From NCBI GenBank assembly GCA_023433925.1, contig JAEYTO010000050.1, positions 1 through 32,999 of the forward strand: DNA of 32,999 nt, written 5' to 3'. Of the stretch, positions 8,376-17,080 are shown in pieces (within the stretch, counting starts at the first letter, position 1; each line of letters starts with the position of its first letter). Position numbers and translations under genes: made by a program. This stretch comes from Pseudomonadota bacterium. Its GTDB lineage: Bacteria; Desulfobacterota; Desulfovibrionia; Desulfovibrionales; Desulfovibrionaceae. Under the pieces are notes generated by a model. That model did not search any database. It worked only from the letters and a program-made list of their open reading frames with translations, and was not told where the DNA came from.

Positions 8376-8990
8376 ATGTTCGCACGCATCCCGCTTTTGG
8401 CCTTCCTGCTGGCCCTGGCACTGCTCGCCGGCTGCGCGACCAACGACGTCAAAGTCGTGGACACCCGCGCCGACGCGGCCCCGCGCGTGCTGGGCCTGGA
8501 TTACCGTGACTTCGAGGACGCCGCCGGCGACGCCATCGCCAAGCTCGTGGCCTCGGGCGTCCTGAACAAGCCCGAGGGCGGCCGCTTCGTCATGGTCGTC
8601 TCGCGCGTGACCAACGACACCATGCAGCGCATCGACACCGAGCAGCTGACCAAGAAGATCCGCGTGGAGTTGCTCAACAGCGGCAAGGTCGTGACCACCA
8701 CGGCCGTGGGCCTGGACGCGCCCGAGGACCCCATGGTGGCCAAGGCTCGCGAGCTGCGGAAATCCCAGGAGGTCAAGCAGTCCACCGTGGCCGGGCAGGG
8801 CACCATCGTGGCCCCCGACCTGAGCCTGTCGGGCAAGATCATCCAGATGAACCACCGCCTGGACAAGAAGACCCAGCAGGTCGAGTACTTCTTCATGCTC
8901 TCCCTGACCGACCTGCGCACGGGCTTGGCCGTCTGGGAGAACGAGACGCCCATCATCAAGCGCGGCAGCGCCAAGTCCGTGGCCTGGTAG
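8376..8990 (+). CDS. lpoB: Penicillin-binding-protein activator LpoB-like lipoprotein
   Basis: 204 aa from MFARIPLL, chosen because GGAGG (8363-8367) is spaced 8 nt from ATG 8376. A GTG four codons' worth of bases earlier overlaps the ribosome site itself. Lipobox LLAGC with Cys20 then Ala predicts an outer-membrane lipoprotein. The mature part is the compact LpoB/CsgG-type fold (FVMVVSRVTNDTMQRIDTEQLTKKIRVEL ... SLSGKIIQMNHR ... LTDLRTGLAVWENE). In enterobacteria LpoB spans the periplasm to stimulate PBP1B. Here the disordered N-terminal linker is short. It is third in the operon, followed by a strong hairpin at 9031. Confidence 0.85.
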   Translation: MFARIPLLAFLLALALLAGCATNDVKVVDTRADAAPRVLGLDYRDFEDAAGDAIAKLVASGVLNKPEGGRFVMVVSRVTNDTMQRIDTEQLTKKIRVELLNSGKVVTTTAVGLDAPEDPMVAKARELRKSQEVKQSTVAGQGTIVAPDLSLSGKIIQMNHRLDKKTQQVEYFFMLSLTDLRTGLAVWENETPIIKRGSAKSVAW

Positions 8991-9030
8991 GCTTTGCTCC
9001 GAGCCCGGTCGTTCCGAGCTTCGCACCCGA

Positions 9031-9060
9031 GGCCTGGGGAGGTTTTCGCCTCCCCAGGCC
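9031..9060 (+). terminator. Terminator of the three-lipoprotein operon
   Basis: A perfect 12-bp GC stem (GGCCTGGGGAGG / CCTCCCCAGGCC) with a 6-nt TTTTCG loop is followed by TTGTT. It lies 40 nt past the lpoB stop. Confidence 0.75.
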
Positions 9061-9620
9061 TTGTTCATCAAGGACGGATACGCTCTCGCCTCACGCGGAT
9101 TCGCGACTCACCAGGCCAGCAGTCGGAAAGCCGTTCCGCCCAACCGGCTCGCCCCGCCTGCTCCGCTCCCGGCAGCCCTCCGCTCGCCGGCCGACCGGAG
9201 CTGACATCATCCCTGAATCCGCATCCATCGACGCAGCGGCGCGCCGTTATAAGAAAGTCTTCGCCAAACGCGCCGCCTGACGACTGGCGCTCGTGCTTGG
9301 CAGCCGCGCACCGGCCGCTCGTTACGAATCGAGGACAGCCAGCGCGCCCATTTCATCGCCGGACAAGGGCGCGATCATACGGCCTTTATGTTCTCCGATC
9401 TTCTTTCTAATTTACCGGGCTCCAGTCTCCAGCTTCTATGGTCACGGAAGGATGGCGCCCGAAGACCTGGACAGGCGAGGCCATTTCCAGACGGGCGGCG
9501 ACCTGAGCGGGGATCGCGGCGGCTTTGGGTCTCAGGGTCGGCCATACGTCGCTTTTTCCCGCCCATCCTCCGGTCTGCCCTTGTCAGGGGGCACTAACCG
9601 GGATGCTCCGGGAGGTCGCG
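9061..9620. other. 560-nt region without a supportable gene
   Basis: No frame here has a plausible protein, ribosome site and codon pattern together. Composition varies: GC-rich to about 9380, then an AT-richer patch at 9385-9440 (TTTATGTTCTCCG, TTCTTTCTAATTTACC) that could hold the promoter of the glycosyltransferase at 9621. A 7-bp inverted repeat (CGCGCCC / GGGCGCG) lies near 9343-9374. No tRNA-like cloverleaf is seen. Confidence 0.5.
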
Positions 9621-10382
9621 ATGCCGAGCCGGGTTCGGATGTTCGGGATAGACGTCGATCCCCTGTCCAGGGGAGAGGCCGTCGCGCGCATCAGGGAATG
9701 GCTGGCTGATGGCGCGCAAGGCAAGTATGTCGTGACCCCGAACCTGGACCATGTGGTCCGCTTGCAGGACAGCGACGAGTTCCGCGAGGCCTACCGCAAC
9801 GCGAGCCTGGTGCTCGTGGACGGAAAACCCGTGCTTCTCGCGGCCAGACTGCTCGGCAAGCCCGTGCCCGAAACCGTTCCTGGCAGCGACCTGACCGTCG
9901 AGCTCCTGAGCACGTCCAAGGATCCCGTGCGCGTCTTCCTGCTCGGCGCGGCTCCCGGCGTGGCCGAACGCGCCGCCGGACGCATCCGCGAGCAGTGGCC
10001 GGCGGTCCAGGTGGCCGGCCACTACAGCCCGCCCTTCGGCTTCGAGCGGGATGCGCGGGAGACCGAGCGCATCCTGGCGCTCATCCGGGAAAGCGCGCCG
10101 GACCTGCTCATCGTCGGCCTGGGCGCGCCCAAGCAGGAGTTGTGGGTATCCAGGAACAGACAGCGCCTGGCGGCCAAGGTCGTCCTGTGCGTCGGGGCCT
10201 CCATCGACTTCATCGCGGGCGAGAAGGCGCGAGCTCCGGTCTGGATGCGCAAGGCCTGTCTGGAGTGGCTGTTCCGCGTGCTCCAGGAGCCCAAGCGCCT
10301 GGCGGGCAGATACGCCTTCGACGCCTGGCGCTTCCCGGGCATTCTGGTCCGCGAGCTGCGCCAGCGCGGTACGGCGAATTAG
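9621..10382 (+). CDS. WecG/TagA/CpsF-family glycosyltransferase
   Basis: 253 aa, the usual length of the GT26 family, which transfers N-acetylmannosamine(uronate)-type sugars to polyprenyl-linked acceptors at the membrane's inner face. Visible motifs: GIDVDPLSRGEAVARI at the N-terminus; VTPNLDHVVRLQDSDEF; VDGKPVLLAARLLGKPVPETVPGSDL; GLGAPKQELW; and VGASIDFIAGEKARAPVWMRKACLEWLFRVLQEPKRL, whose basic helix is typical of the membrane-binding end. The start at ATG 9621 has GGAGG spaced 5 nt. An earlier in-frame ATG at 9603 lacks one. It stands alone, with no exopolysaccharide cluster in view, and is followed by a palindrome. The exact sugar is not predictable. Confidence 0.9.
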   Translation: MPSRVRMFGIDVDPLSRGEAVARIREWLADGAQGKYVVTPNLDHVVRLQDSDEFREAYRNASLVLVDGKPVLLAARLLGKPVPETVPGSDLTVELLSTSKDPVRVFLLGAAPGVAERAAGRIREQWPAVQVAGHYSPPFGFERDARETERILALIRESAPDLLIVGLGAPKQELWVSRNRQRLAAKVVLCVGASIDFIAGEKARAPVWMRKACLEWLFRVLQEPKRLAGRYAFDAWRFPGILVRELRQRGTAN

Positions 10383-10400
10383 GAAATTGCGCAAAAACAA

Positions 10401-10427
10401 CCGGGAGAGGGCGCCGCCCTCTCCCGG
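10401..10427. terminator. Palindrome between convergent genes; partial copy of an intergenic repeat
   Basis: A perfect 12-bp stem (CCGGGAGAGGGC / GCCCTCTCCCGG) with a GCC loop lies 19 nt past the glycosyltransferase stop. It faces the minus-strand lipoprotein and may end both transcripts. The hairpin plus the following ACCCACTCCCGCCA matches the first half of the element at 17081-17140 and, inverted, the one at 28304-28365. Confidence 0.65.
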
Positions 10428-10502
10428 ACCCACTCCCGCCACGGAAATGATTTTACTGGACCCTTATTTCTTCGGCAAAGAACCCTGTCCGTCACCCGGA
10501 CG

Positions 10503-11180
10503 TCATTTCTCCACGGCCGGCTTCCGGCTGCCGCTGGCGGTGGCGCCCGGAGCCCCGGCCTCGGGGTCGGCCAGAATGTTGAACGAATCGAGGAACTCCT
10601 TGGCCTCGGCCATGGGGAAGCCCTGGTCGCCGGCGGTGAAGCGCGCCATGTACAGCCTGGAGCCGAGGCTGTAGTAGCGGGCCAGGGTCCGCGTGCCGGC
10701 CGGCTCGCGCAGGATGAACTCCCGTCCTTCGTGGCCCTTGAGCCAGATGGGCTCCTCCTTGGTGATCCGGCCCTCCAGGCGCTCCTCCGTGGACTGCACG
10801 GCCCGGCGCAGCGCAAGCCCGCTCATGCTCGCATGGTCGTGGCTCACGACGCCGGCGAAGTATTTCCGCCCGCCCTGCTCCAGGCTGTAGAACATGCACT
10901 GGACGCCTCCGTCGTCCTTCCTCTCGGCCTTGGGCTTGCCCGGGAGCCAGACCTCGAAGTCGCCTTCGGGCGAGGCGAAGTTGGCCTTGCCATTGGGCGG
11001 ATAGGTCGTGCGACCCGGCTGCGCGGCCTGGCCCCGGACGGCCGTGCCGACGCCGTCCGGGCCGGCCATCTCCGCGCCGCAGCCCGCCAGGATGAACGCC
11101 GCGGCCCACGCCAGGCAGACCGCCATGAGCGCCGCCGCCCCCATCCCAACCCCCCGCCCGCTTGCTACCTTGGAATGCAT
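10503..11180 (-). CDS. Hypothetical lipoprotein
   Basis: 225 aa. Ribosome site GGAGAGG lies upstream of ATG. The signal segment GAAALMAVCLAWAAAFILAGC has its lipobox Cys at position 34, followed by Gly, so export to the outer membrane is expected. The mature domain (about 55-205) begins ANFASPEGDFEVWLPGKPK and ends FPMAEAKEFLDSFNIL. This pattern resembles small periplasmic domains where a 'SPEGdF.v..P..P' strand opens and an 'A..FLdSF' helix closes. The C-terminus is a short Ala/Gly/Ser-rich tail. No function is known. It is convergent with the glycosyltransferase and divergent from the hydrolase at 11392. Confidence 0.8.
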   Translation of the reverse strand: MHSKVASGRGVGMGAAALMAVCLAWAAAFILAGCGAEMAGPDGVGTAVRGQAAQPGRTTYPPNGKANFASPEGDFEVWLPGKPKAERKDDGGVQCMFYSLEQGGRKYFAGVVSHDHASMSGLALRRAVQSTEERLEGRITKEEPIWLKGHEGREFILREPAGTRTLARYYSLGSRLYMARFTAGDQGFPMAEAKEFLDSFNILADPEAGAPGATASGSRKPAVEK

Positions 11181-11391
11181 GCCGCCTCTCCATCTCGGTG
11201 TTCGGCTCGCGCCGCGAAAGATTCCGCAGCATCCGCCATCTTCGCGGCGCGCGCAGGCCCAGGCAATGTTTTTTTTCCGGCCTGCGCGGCGGTGCCGACT
11301 AATTTCGGCCCGGTGTTAGACTTTACGGCCAAGCCTTGCTATTCATTGATCCTTGCGCCGGTGCGGCGAACATCCAACCAGGCGGGTTCCC
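11181..11391. promoter_or_regulatory. Divergent promoter region, lipoprotein / FAH-family hydrolase
   Basis: 211 nt between divergent starts must carry at least two promoters. It includes an 8-T run (about 11268-11275) and an AT-richer stretch near 11310-11350. A weak candidate for the plus gene is TAGACT, 17 nt, TATTCA (about 11317-11345), matching 7 of 12 consensus bases. I see no operator. Confidence 0.3.
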
Positions 11392-12174
11392 ATGCGCGTG
11401 CTCCGCGTCCAATACCAGAACCATACCTTCTACGCCTCGCTCCATGGCGACGAGCTCATGTGCCTCAACAAGAACCTCGGGCTGACCCAGCCCATCCCGC
11501 TGCGCGAGGTGGCCGTGGTGCCGCCGGTCATGCCGACCAAGATCATCTGCGCGGCGCTCAACTACCGGGGGCACGCCGAGGAAACGCGCAAGAGCGTGCC
11601 GGCCGAGCCTGTCCTGTTCCTCAAGCCGCCCTCGTCGGTCATCGGCACGGGCATGCCCATCATCCTTCCGGGCGCATCCGCGCGCGTGGACTACGAGGCC
11701 GAGCTGGCCGTGGTCATGGGCAGGGCCTGCCGCAACCTGGAGCCCGAGGAAGTGCCCGGCCACGTCTTCGGCTACGCCTGCGCCAATGACGTGACCGCCC
11801 GCGACCTGCAACAGAAGGACGGCCAGTACTGCCGCGCCAAGGGCTTCGACAGCTTCTGCCCCATCGGCCCATGGATCGAGACCCAGGTTCCCGACATCTC
11901 GGCCCTGTCCATCTCCACGCGCGTCAACGGCAACGTCGTGCAGCAGGGCAACACGCGGGACATGGTCTTCCCGCCCTTCGATCTGGTCAGCCGCATCTCC
12001 AAGGTCATGACCCTGCAGCCCGGCGACGTGATCCTCACCGGCACGCCCCAGGGCGTCGGCCCCCTGAGCCACGGCGACGAGGTGCGCGTGGAGATCGAGG
12101 GCGTGGGCATCCTCATCAACCGCGCCATCGCCGAGAAGGTCGGCGAGAGCGGGAAAAGCGCACCCGTTCAATAG
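11392..12174 (+). CDS. Fumarylacetoacetate hydrolase (FAH) family protein
   Basis: 260 aa from MRVLRVQYQN. A small N-terminal domain (1-60) precedes the FAH fold. Motifs: NYRGHAEE (near the 'NYxxHAxE' signature), VDYEAELAVVMGR with the metal-ligand Glu pair, GYACANDVTARDLQ with the ligand Asp, KGFDSFCPIGPWI, and GDVILTGTPQGVGPL. These are the hallmarks of COG0179 C-C bond hydrolases, decarboxylases and oxaloacetate tautomerases. Substrate cannot be told from sequence; no aromatic catabolism genes are near, so a housekeeping role such as acylpyruvate hydrolysis or oxaloacetate clean-up is plausible. It is followed by rpsB after 137 nt. Confidence 0.9.
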   Translation: MRVLRVQYQNHTFYASLHGDELMCLNKNLGLTQPIPLREVAVVPPVMPTKIICAALNYRGHAEETRKSVPAEPVLFLKPPSSVIGTGMPIILPGASARVDYEAELAVVMGRACRNLEPEEVPGHVFGYACANDVTARDLQQKDGQYCRAKGFDSFCPIGPWIETQVPDISALSISTRVNGNVVQQGNTRDMVFPPFDLVSRISKVMTLQPGDVILTGTPQGVGPLSHGDEVRVEIEGVGILINRAIAEKVGESGKSAPVQ

Positions 12175-12184
12175 CCATGGAGGC

Positions 12185-12213
12185 TTGCCAAATGCCTCCT
12201 AATGCGTTACTTA
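12185..12213 (+). promoter_or_regulatory. Candidate sigma-70 promoter of rpsB-tsf
   Basis: TTGCCA (5 of 6 to the -35 consensus) lies 17 nt before TACTTA (a poor -10), starting 11 nt past the FAH-family stop. The -35 also sits in the loop of a small 6-bp hairpin (GGAGGC / GCCTCC, 12179-12199). The call rests mainly on position and spacing. Confidence 0.35.
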
Positions 12214-12234
12214 CTCCCGCTTCCAAAATCGCAC

Positions 12235-12283
12235 GCCCCGTCGAGCGCTCAGGGTGCCCCATGGTGGGGTCGAGCCGAGGGGC
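12235..12283 (+). promoter_or_regulatory. Possible structured rpsB mRNA leader
   Basis: Nested complementary segments GCCCC/GGGGC (outer), GCTC/GAGC (middle) and CCCC/GGGG around ATGGT (inner) form an irregular stem-loop ending 16 nt before the rpsB Shine-Dalgarno. Several bacterial groups autoregulate rpsB-tsf through S2 binding to a leader. Whether this sequence belongs to such a class needs covariation. Confidence 0.35.
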
Positions 12284-12311
12284 GGAGGAAAAACCCGCAA
12301 GGAGAAGCCTC

Positions 12312-13106
<795 letters not shown>

Positions 13107-13985
13107 ATGGCTGCCATCAGCGCTTCCATGGTCAAGGACCTGCGCGAACGTACCGGCGCGGGCATGATGGATTGCAAGAAGGCCCTGCAGGAGACGGACG
13201 GCAACGAGGAGCAGGCCATCGCCTGGCTGCGCGAGAAAGGCCTGGCCAAGGCCGCCAAGAAGGCCGGCCGCGCCACCTCCGAGGGCCTCATCGGCTCCTA
13301 CGTGAGCGAGGACGGTAAGGTGGCCGTGCTCGTCGAGGTCAAGTGCGAGACCGACTTCGTGGCCAAGAACGATAAATTCCAGGACTTCGTGGCCAATCTG
13401 GCCAAGGACGTGGCCGAGCAGAACCCCGCCTCCCTGGCCGAGGCCAAGTTCCAGGGCCAGCCCGCGTCCGACGCCCTGACCTCGCTCATCTCCGTGCTCG
13501 GCGAGAACATGCAGCTTGGCCGCTTGGCCCGCTTCGAGCGCCCGGCCGAGGGCGGCTTCGGCGTCTACATCCATGCCAACGGCAAGATCGGCGTGCTCGT
13601 CGAGTTCGCCTGCCCGGCCGGCGTCGCCGCCAAGCCCGGCTTCCAGGACGCGGCCAAGGACGTGGCCATGCAGGTGGCGGCCGTGAGCCCCGTCTGCGTG
13701 ACCTCCGACCAGGTGCCGCCCGAGCTGCTGGACAAGGAGAAGGAACTCTACAAGAAGATGGCCATGGAAGAGGGCAAGCCCGAAGCCATCGCCGACAAGG
13801 TCGTCATGGGCCGCATCCAGAAGTACTTCAAGGATGTCTGCCTGATGGAGCAGCCCTTCATCAAGGAAGACAAGAAGAGCGTCGGCGTCATGCTCAAGGA
13901 GGCCGGCAAGGCCTTGGGCGGCGAGATCAAGGTGACTCGCTTCGTCCGCATGGCCTTGGGCGAAGGCGCTAGCGAACAGGAATAG
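13107..13985 (+). CDS. tsf: Elongation factor Ts
   Basis: 292 aa, full length. EF-Ts exchanges GDP for GTP on EF-Tu. The N-terminal UBA-like helix bundle carries VKDLRERTGAGMMDCKKALQETDG. The core has the EF-Tu-contact motif CETDFVAKN. Two dimerisation-type subdomains follow, and the C-terminal module (QPFIKEDKKSVGVMLKEAGKALGGEIKVTRFVRMALGEG) is intact. GAGGAGG within the end of rpsB serves as ribosome site, and there is no gap between stop and start. A strong intrinsic terminator follows at 14001. Confidence 0.98.
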   Translation: MAAISASMVKDLRERTGAGMMDCKKALQETDGNEEQAIAWLREKGLAKAAKKAGRATSEGLIGSYVSEDGKVAVLVEVKCETDFVAKNDKFQDFVANLAKDVAEQNPASLAEAKFQGQPASDALTSLISVLGENMQLGRLARFERPAEGGFGVYIHANGKIGVLVEFACPAGVAAKPGFQDAAKDVAMQVAAVSPVCVTSDQVPPELLDKEKELYKKMAMEEGKPEAIADKVVMGRIQKYFKDVCLMEQPFIKEDKKSVGVMLKEAGKALGGEIKVTRFVRMALGEGASEQE

Positions 13986-14000
13986 CGCAAGCGACGATAA

Positions 14001-14026
14001 AACGGGCCGCAAGGCCCGTTTTTTTT
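14001..14026 (+). terminator. Rho-independent terminator after tsf
   Basis: An 8-bp stem AACGGGCC / GGCCCGTT with tetraloop GCAA continues into an uninterrupted run of eight T. It is the textbook form, 15 nt past the tsf stop. Confidence 0.95.
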
Positions 14027-14082
14027 GCCCGGACGCGGCCCGGCCGGACCAGTCGCGCCCGGAAACGACCATGGAGGATTGG

Positions 14083-14802
14083 ATGGACAAGCTCCGCTAC
14101 AAGCGCATTCTGCTCAAGCTGTCGGGAGAGGCCCTGGCAGGCGGGCAGAAATTCGGCATCGAGCCCGCGACGATCGACACCTTTTCCCGCGAGATCGTCG
14201 AGGTGGCCAATCTGGGCTGCGAGGTGGTCCTGGTCATCGGCGGCGGCAACATCTTCCGCGGCATGTCGGCCTCGGCCAAGGGCATGGACCGCGCCTCGGC
14301 CGACTACATGGGCATGCTCGCCACGGTGCTCAACTCCCTGGCCGTGCAGGACGCCATCGAGAAGCTCGGCCGCGAGACGCGCGTGATGACGGCCATCGCC
14401 ATGCGCGAGGTCGCCGAGCCGTACATCCGCCGCCGCGGCATCCGTCATCTGGAGAAGGGCCGGGTGGTCATCTGCGCCGCCGGCACGGGCAACCCGTACT
14501 TCACCACCGATACGGCCGCGGCCTTGCGGGCCATGGAGCTCAAGTGCGAGGCCATCCTCAAGGCCACCAAGGTCGATGGCGTCTACGACAAGGACCCCAT
14601 GAAGCACGCGGACGCCAAGATGTACAAGGAGGTCACCTACCTCCAGGCCCTTGAGCAGCGCCTCGGGGTCATGGACGCCACGGCCATATCCTTGGCCATG
14701 GACAATGCTCTGCCGATCGTCGTATTCAACCTCTTCACCCCGGGAAACATCAAGCGCGTCGTCCTGGGAGAAGACATCGGCACCACTGTCATGGGAGGTT
14801 AG
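14083..14802 (+). CDS. pyrH: UMP kinase
   Basis: 239 aa when started at ATG 14083, the usual PyrH length, with GGAGG spaced 5 nt. The ATG at 14071 overlaps that ribosome site and is not preferred. It phosphorylates UMP to UDP in cytosolic pyrimidine synthesis. Motifs of the amino-acid-kinase fold: KRILLKLSGEAL, VLVIGGGNIFRG, NPYFTTDTAAALRA (GTGNPYFTTD nucleotide site), KVDGVYDKDP and GVMDATAISLAMDN. It opens the pyrH-frr-uppS unit; frr starts 3 nt after its stop. Confidence 0.98.
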   Translation: MDKLRYKRILLKLSGEALAGGQKFGIEPATIDTFSREIVEVANLGCEVVLVIGGGNIFRGMSASAKGMDRASADYMGMLATVLNSLAVQDAIEKLGRETRVMTAIAMREVAEPYIRRRGIRHLEKGRVVICAAGTGNPYFTTDTAAALRAMELKCEAILKATKVDGVYDKDPMKHADAKMYKEVTYLQALEQRLGVMDATAISLAMDNALPIVVFNLFTPGNIKRVVLGEDIGTTVMGG

Positions 14803-14805
14803 CAC

Positions 14806-15360
14806 ATGCAGAAGGAAATCAAAGACCTCGAAGCCAGGATGCAGAAGGTCATCGACAACCTCAAGCGCGAGTTCGGCCGCATCCGCACAGGTCGGGCCTC
14901 CACCGCCCTCTTGGACGGACTGACCATCGAGTACTACGGCACGACCACGCCGCTCACGCAGGTCGCCTCCGTGGCCACTCCCGACGCCCGAACCATCACC
15001 ATCCAGCCGTGGGACCGCTCGGCCTTCGGCCCCGTGGAGAAGGCCATCATGGCTTCGGACCTGGGCCTGAACCCGGTCAACGACGGCAAGATCATCCGCA
15101 TCAGCATGCCCCCGCTCACCGAGGAGCGCCGCAAGGATCTCGTCAAGCTGGCCAAGAAGTACACCGAGGAGGGCAAGGTCGCCGTGCGCAACATCCGCCG
15201 CGACGGCAACGAAACCCTCAAGAAGATGGAGAAGGAAAAGGCGATCACCGAGGACGACCTGCGCAAGGGCCAGGAAGACGTGCAGAAGCTGACCGACAAG
15301 CACGTGGCCAAGTGCGACGAGGCCCTGGCGGTCAAGGAAAAAGAGATCATGGAGATCTAG
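14806..15360 (+). CDS. frr: Ribosome recycling factor
   Basis: 184 aa, standard length. With EF-G it splits post-termination ribosomes. The N-terminal helix reaches FGRIRTGRASTALLDGL, the family signature. The beta domain (15-100 region) contains TIQPWDRSAFGPVEKAI and SDLGLNPVNDGKIIRISMPPLTEERRKDLVKLAKK. Long C-terminal helices close the L shape. It is translationally close to pyrH (3-nt gap, with GGGAGG in the pyrH end) and to uppS (7-nt gap). Confidence 0.98.
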   Translation: MQKEIKDLEARMQKVIDNLKREFGRIRTGRASTALLDGLTIEYYGTTTPLTQVASVATPDARTITIQPWDRSAFGPVEKAIMASDLGLNPVNDGKIIRISMPPLTEERRKDLVKLAKKYTEEGKVAVRNIRRDGNETLKKMEKEKAITEDDLRKGQEDVQKLTDKHVAKCDEALAVKEKEIMEI

Positions 15361-15367
15361 GGCGGCC

Positions 15368-16102
15368 ATGCCCCTGCCGCAACACCTGGCCGTGATCATG
15401 GACGGCAACGGCCGCTGGGCCGCGCAGCGAGGTCTGCCCCGCTCCCAAGGCCATGAGGCCGGGGTCAAGGCCGCCCAGAAGGTCTACCGGCATTGCCGCC
15501 GCCTGGGCATCGGTCACTTGACCCTGTACGCCTTCTCCAAGGAGAACTGGCTGCGCCCCAAGGACGAGGTCAACTTCCTCTTCGGCCTAGTCACCCGCTT
15601 CTTCACCCATAGGGAGCAGCGCGAGCTCATGGAGCTGGACATCCGCTTCCAGGTCCTGGGCGAGCTCGGCGGCGTGCCCGAGTCGACCCGCAAGGTCCTG
15701 GAAGAAAGCGCGGCCAAGACCGCCCGCAACTCCTCCATGGTGCTCAACCTGGCCCTGAACTACTCGGGCCGGGACGAGATCCTGCGGGCCGCCCGCCTGC
15801 TCATCCAGGAAGGCCTGCGGCCCGAGGAGCTGACCGAAGAGGCCTTCGCCCGGCGCCTGTACACCGCCGGCCAGCCCGATCCGGACCTTGTCGTGCGCAC
15901 GAGCGGCGAGTACCGCCTGTCCAACTACCTGCTCTTCCAGTCGGCCTATGCCGAGCTGTACTTCACGAACACCCTCTGGCCGGACTTCGACGAGGCCGAG
16001 CTGGACAAGGCCCTGGAAGAGTTCGCGCAGCGCCAGCGCCGCTTCGGCCGCACGAGCGAGCAGGCCGGAGGCTCGGGCGTGAACGGAAAGATAAAGAATT
16101 AG
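15368..16102 (+). CDS. uppS: Isoprenyl transferase (undecaprenyl diphosphate synthase)
   Basis: 244 aa. It condenses isopentenyl diphosphates in cis to make the C55 carrier for peptidoglycan and surface glycans. Motifs: AVIMDGNGRWA with catalytic Asp12, SKENWLRPKDEV, LNYSGRDEI and RTSGEYRLSNYLLFQSAYAELYFT (about 177-200), which holds the diphosphate-binding Arg and Ser. The C-terminus is a short polar tail (RRFGRTSEQAGG). In many bacteria cdsA follows immediately; here endonuclease V and rubredoxin genes intervene. A 34-bp palindrome ends the unit. Confidence 0.96.
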   Translation: MPLPQHLAVIMDGNGRWAAQRGLPRSQGHEAGVKAAQKVYRHCRRLGIGHLTLYAFSKENWLRPKDEVNFLFGLVTRFFTHREQRELMELDIRFQVLGELGGVPESTRKVLEESAAKTARNSSMVLNLALNYSGRDEILRAARLLIQEGLRPEELTEEAFARRLYTAGQPDPDLVVRTSGEYRLSNYLLFQSAYAELYFTNTLWPDFDEAELDKALEEFAQRQRRFGRTSEQAGGSGVNGKIKN

Positions 16103-16146
16103 CACGTCCCGCGAAGAGCCCAGACCTCGTTGCGAGAGATTGATGA

Positions 16147-16180
16147 CGAATCCCCGTCAGGCCCGCCTGACGGGGATTCG
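16147..16180. terminator. 34-bp palindrome after uppS
   Basis: CGAATCCCCGTCAGGC and its exact complement are separated by only CC, giving a stem of about 14 bp with a small loop. It lies 44 nt past the uppS stop and is followed by TGTTGG, so the T tract is weak. It is most likely the end of the pyrH-frr-uppS transcript. Confidence 0.65.
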
Positions 16181-16351
16181 TGTTGGTGCGTCCCGACCCG
16201 GCATCTCGGGGTCATCGCCGCCACGGTCACGCATGCCGCTCCAAATCTGGCGTTCGCCCGGACCTGGCTGCCCGCCCGTGAGGCATCATCCACGCTCCTG
16301 ACCTGTGACCGGACACTGGGCATGTCGCCCCCGAGAGCGTAGTCTGCGGTC

Positions 16352-17080
16352 ATGAGCGAGGTCCAGCCACTTCACCTCGAGTTGCCCGAATCCTGGCCGA
16401 CGTCTTTCGAGGAGGCCCGCGTGATGCAGGAGCGCATGCGCGGTCTGGTGAGCCTGGAGCCCTTCGCGGGTCCGTTGAGCCTCGTGGCCGGCGTGGATGT
16501 CGGAGTGCTGGAGGACGGCCGTGTGCGCGCGGCCGTGGCAGTGCTCGATTTCCCTGGGCTGGCCCTCGTGGAGAGCGCCCTGGCCATTCAGCCCGCGGCG
16601 TTTCCCTACCTGCCCGGCTTTCTCTCCTTCCGCGAGATCCCGCCCATTCTGGAGGCCCTGAACAAGCTGAGCCGTGCGCCCGACCTGCTCGCCTGCGACG
16701 GCCAGGGCATCGCCCATCCCCGCGGCTTCGGCATCGCCAGCCACCTGGGCGTGCTCACGGGCCTGCCGTCGCTCGGCATCGCCAAGTCGCGTCTCGTGGG
16801 CCGCTTTGAGGAGCCCGGCGCGGAGCGCGGCAGCCGCACGCCCCTGACTTATTACCGCAGGCAAGTCGGCTGGGTGCTGCGCACGCGCTTGGGAGTCAAG
16901 CCGGTCTTCGTCTCGCCCGGCCACCGGGTGGACCTGGCCGGCAGCGCGGACCTGGCCCTGGCCCTGACACCCAAGTACCGCCTGCCCGAGACCACGCGCC
17001 AAGCGCATAATCTGGCTTCGGCTCAAGGGAAGGGAGGCAAGCCGCCAGCTCACGGCGCGGATGATGGTCCTGCCGCGTAG
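16352..17080 (+). CDS. nfi: Endonuclease V (deoxyinosine repair)
   Basis: 242 aa. The enzyme nicks DNA one phosphodiester 3' of deoxyinosine. The four metal-site residues of the family are present: Asp49 (AGVDVGV), Glu95 (FPYLPGFLSFRE, which also holds the wedge-like PYLP segment), Asp116 (DGQGIAHPRG) and His122. Lys145 in GIAKSRL and the late SPGHRVDL and KYRLPETTRQAH motifs are also kept. No strong ribosome site precedes ATG 16352. A GTG/ATG about 24 codons in has GAGGAGG, but the residues before it (SFEEARVMQERM) fit the family's first helix, so the long form is kept. The C-terminal 20 residues are a low-complexity tail abutting a repeat. The gene is inserted between uppS and cdsA. Confidence 0.93.
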   Translation: MSEVQPLHLELPESWPTSFEEARVMQERMRGLVSLEPFAGPLSLVAGVDVGVLEDGRVRAAVAVLDFPGLALVESALAIQPAAFPYLPGFLSFREIPPILEALNKLSRAPDLLACDGQGIAHPRGFGIASHLGVLTGLPSLGIAKSRLVGRFEEPGAERGSRTPLTYYRRQVGWVLRTRLGVKPVFVSPGHRVDLAGSADLALALTPKYRLPETTRQAHNLASAQGKGGKPPAHGADDGPAA

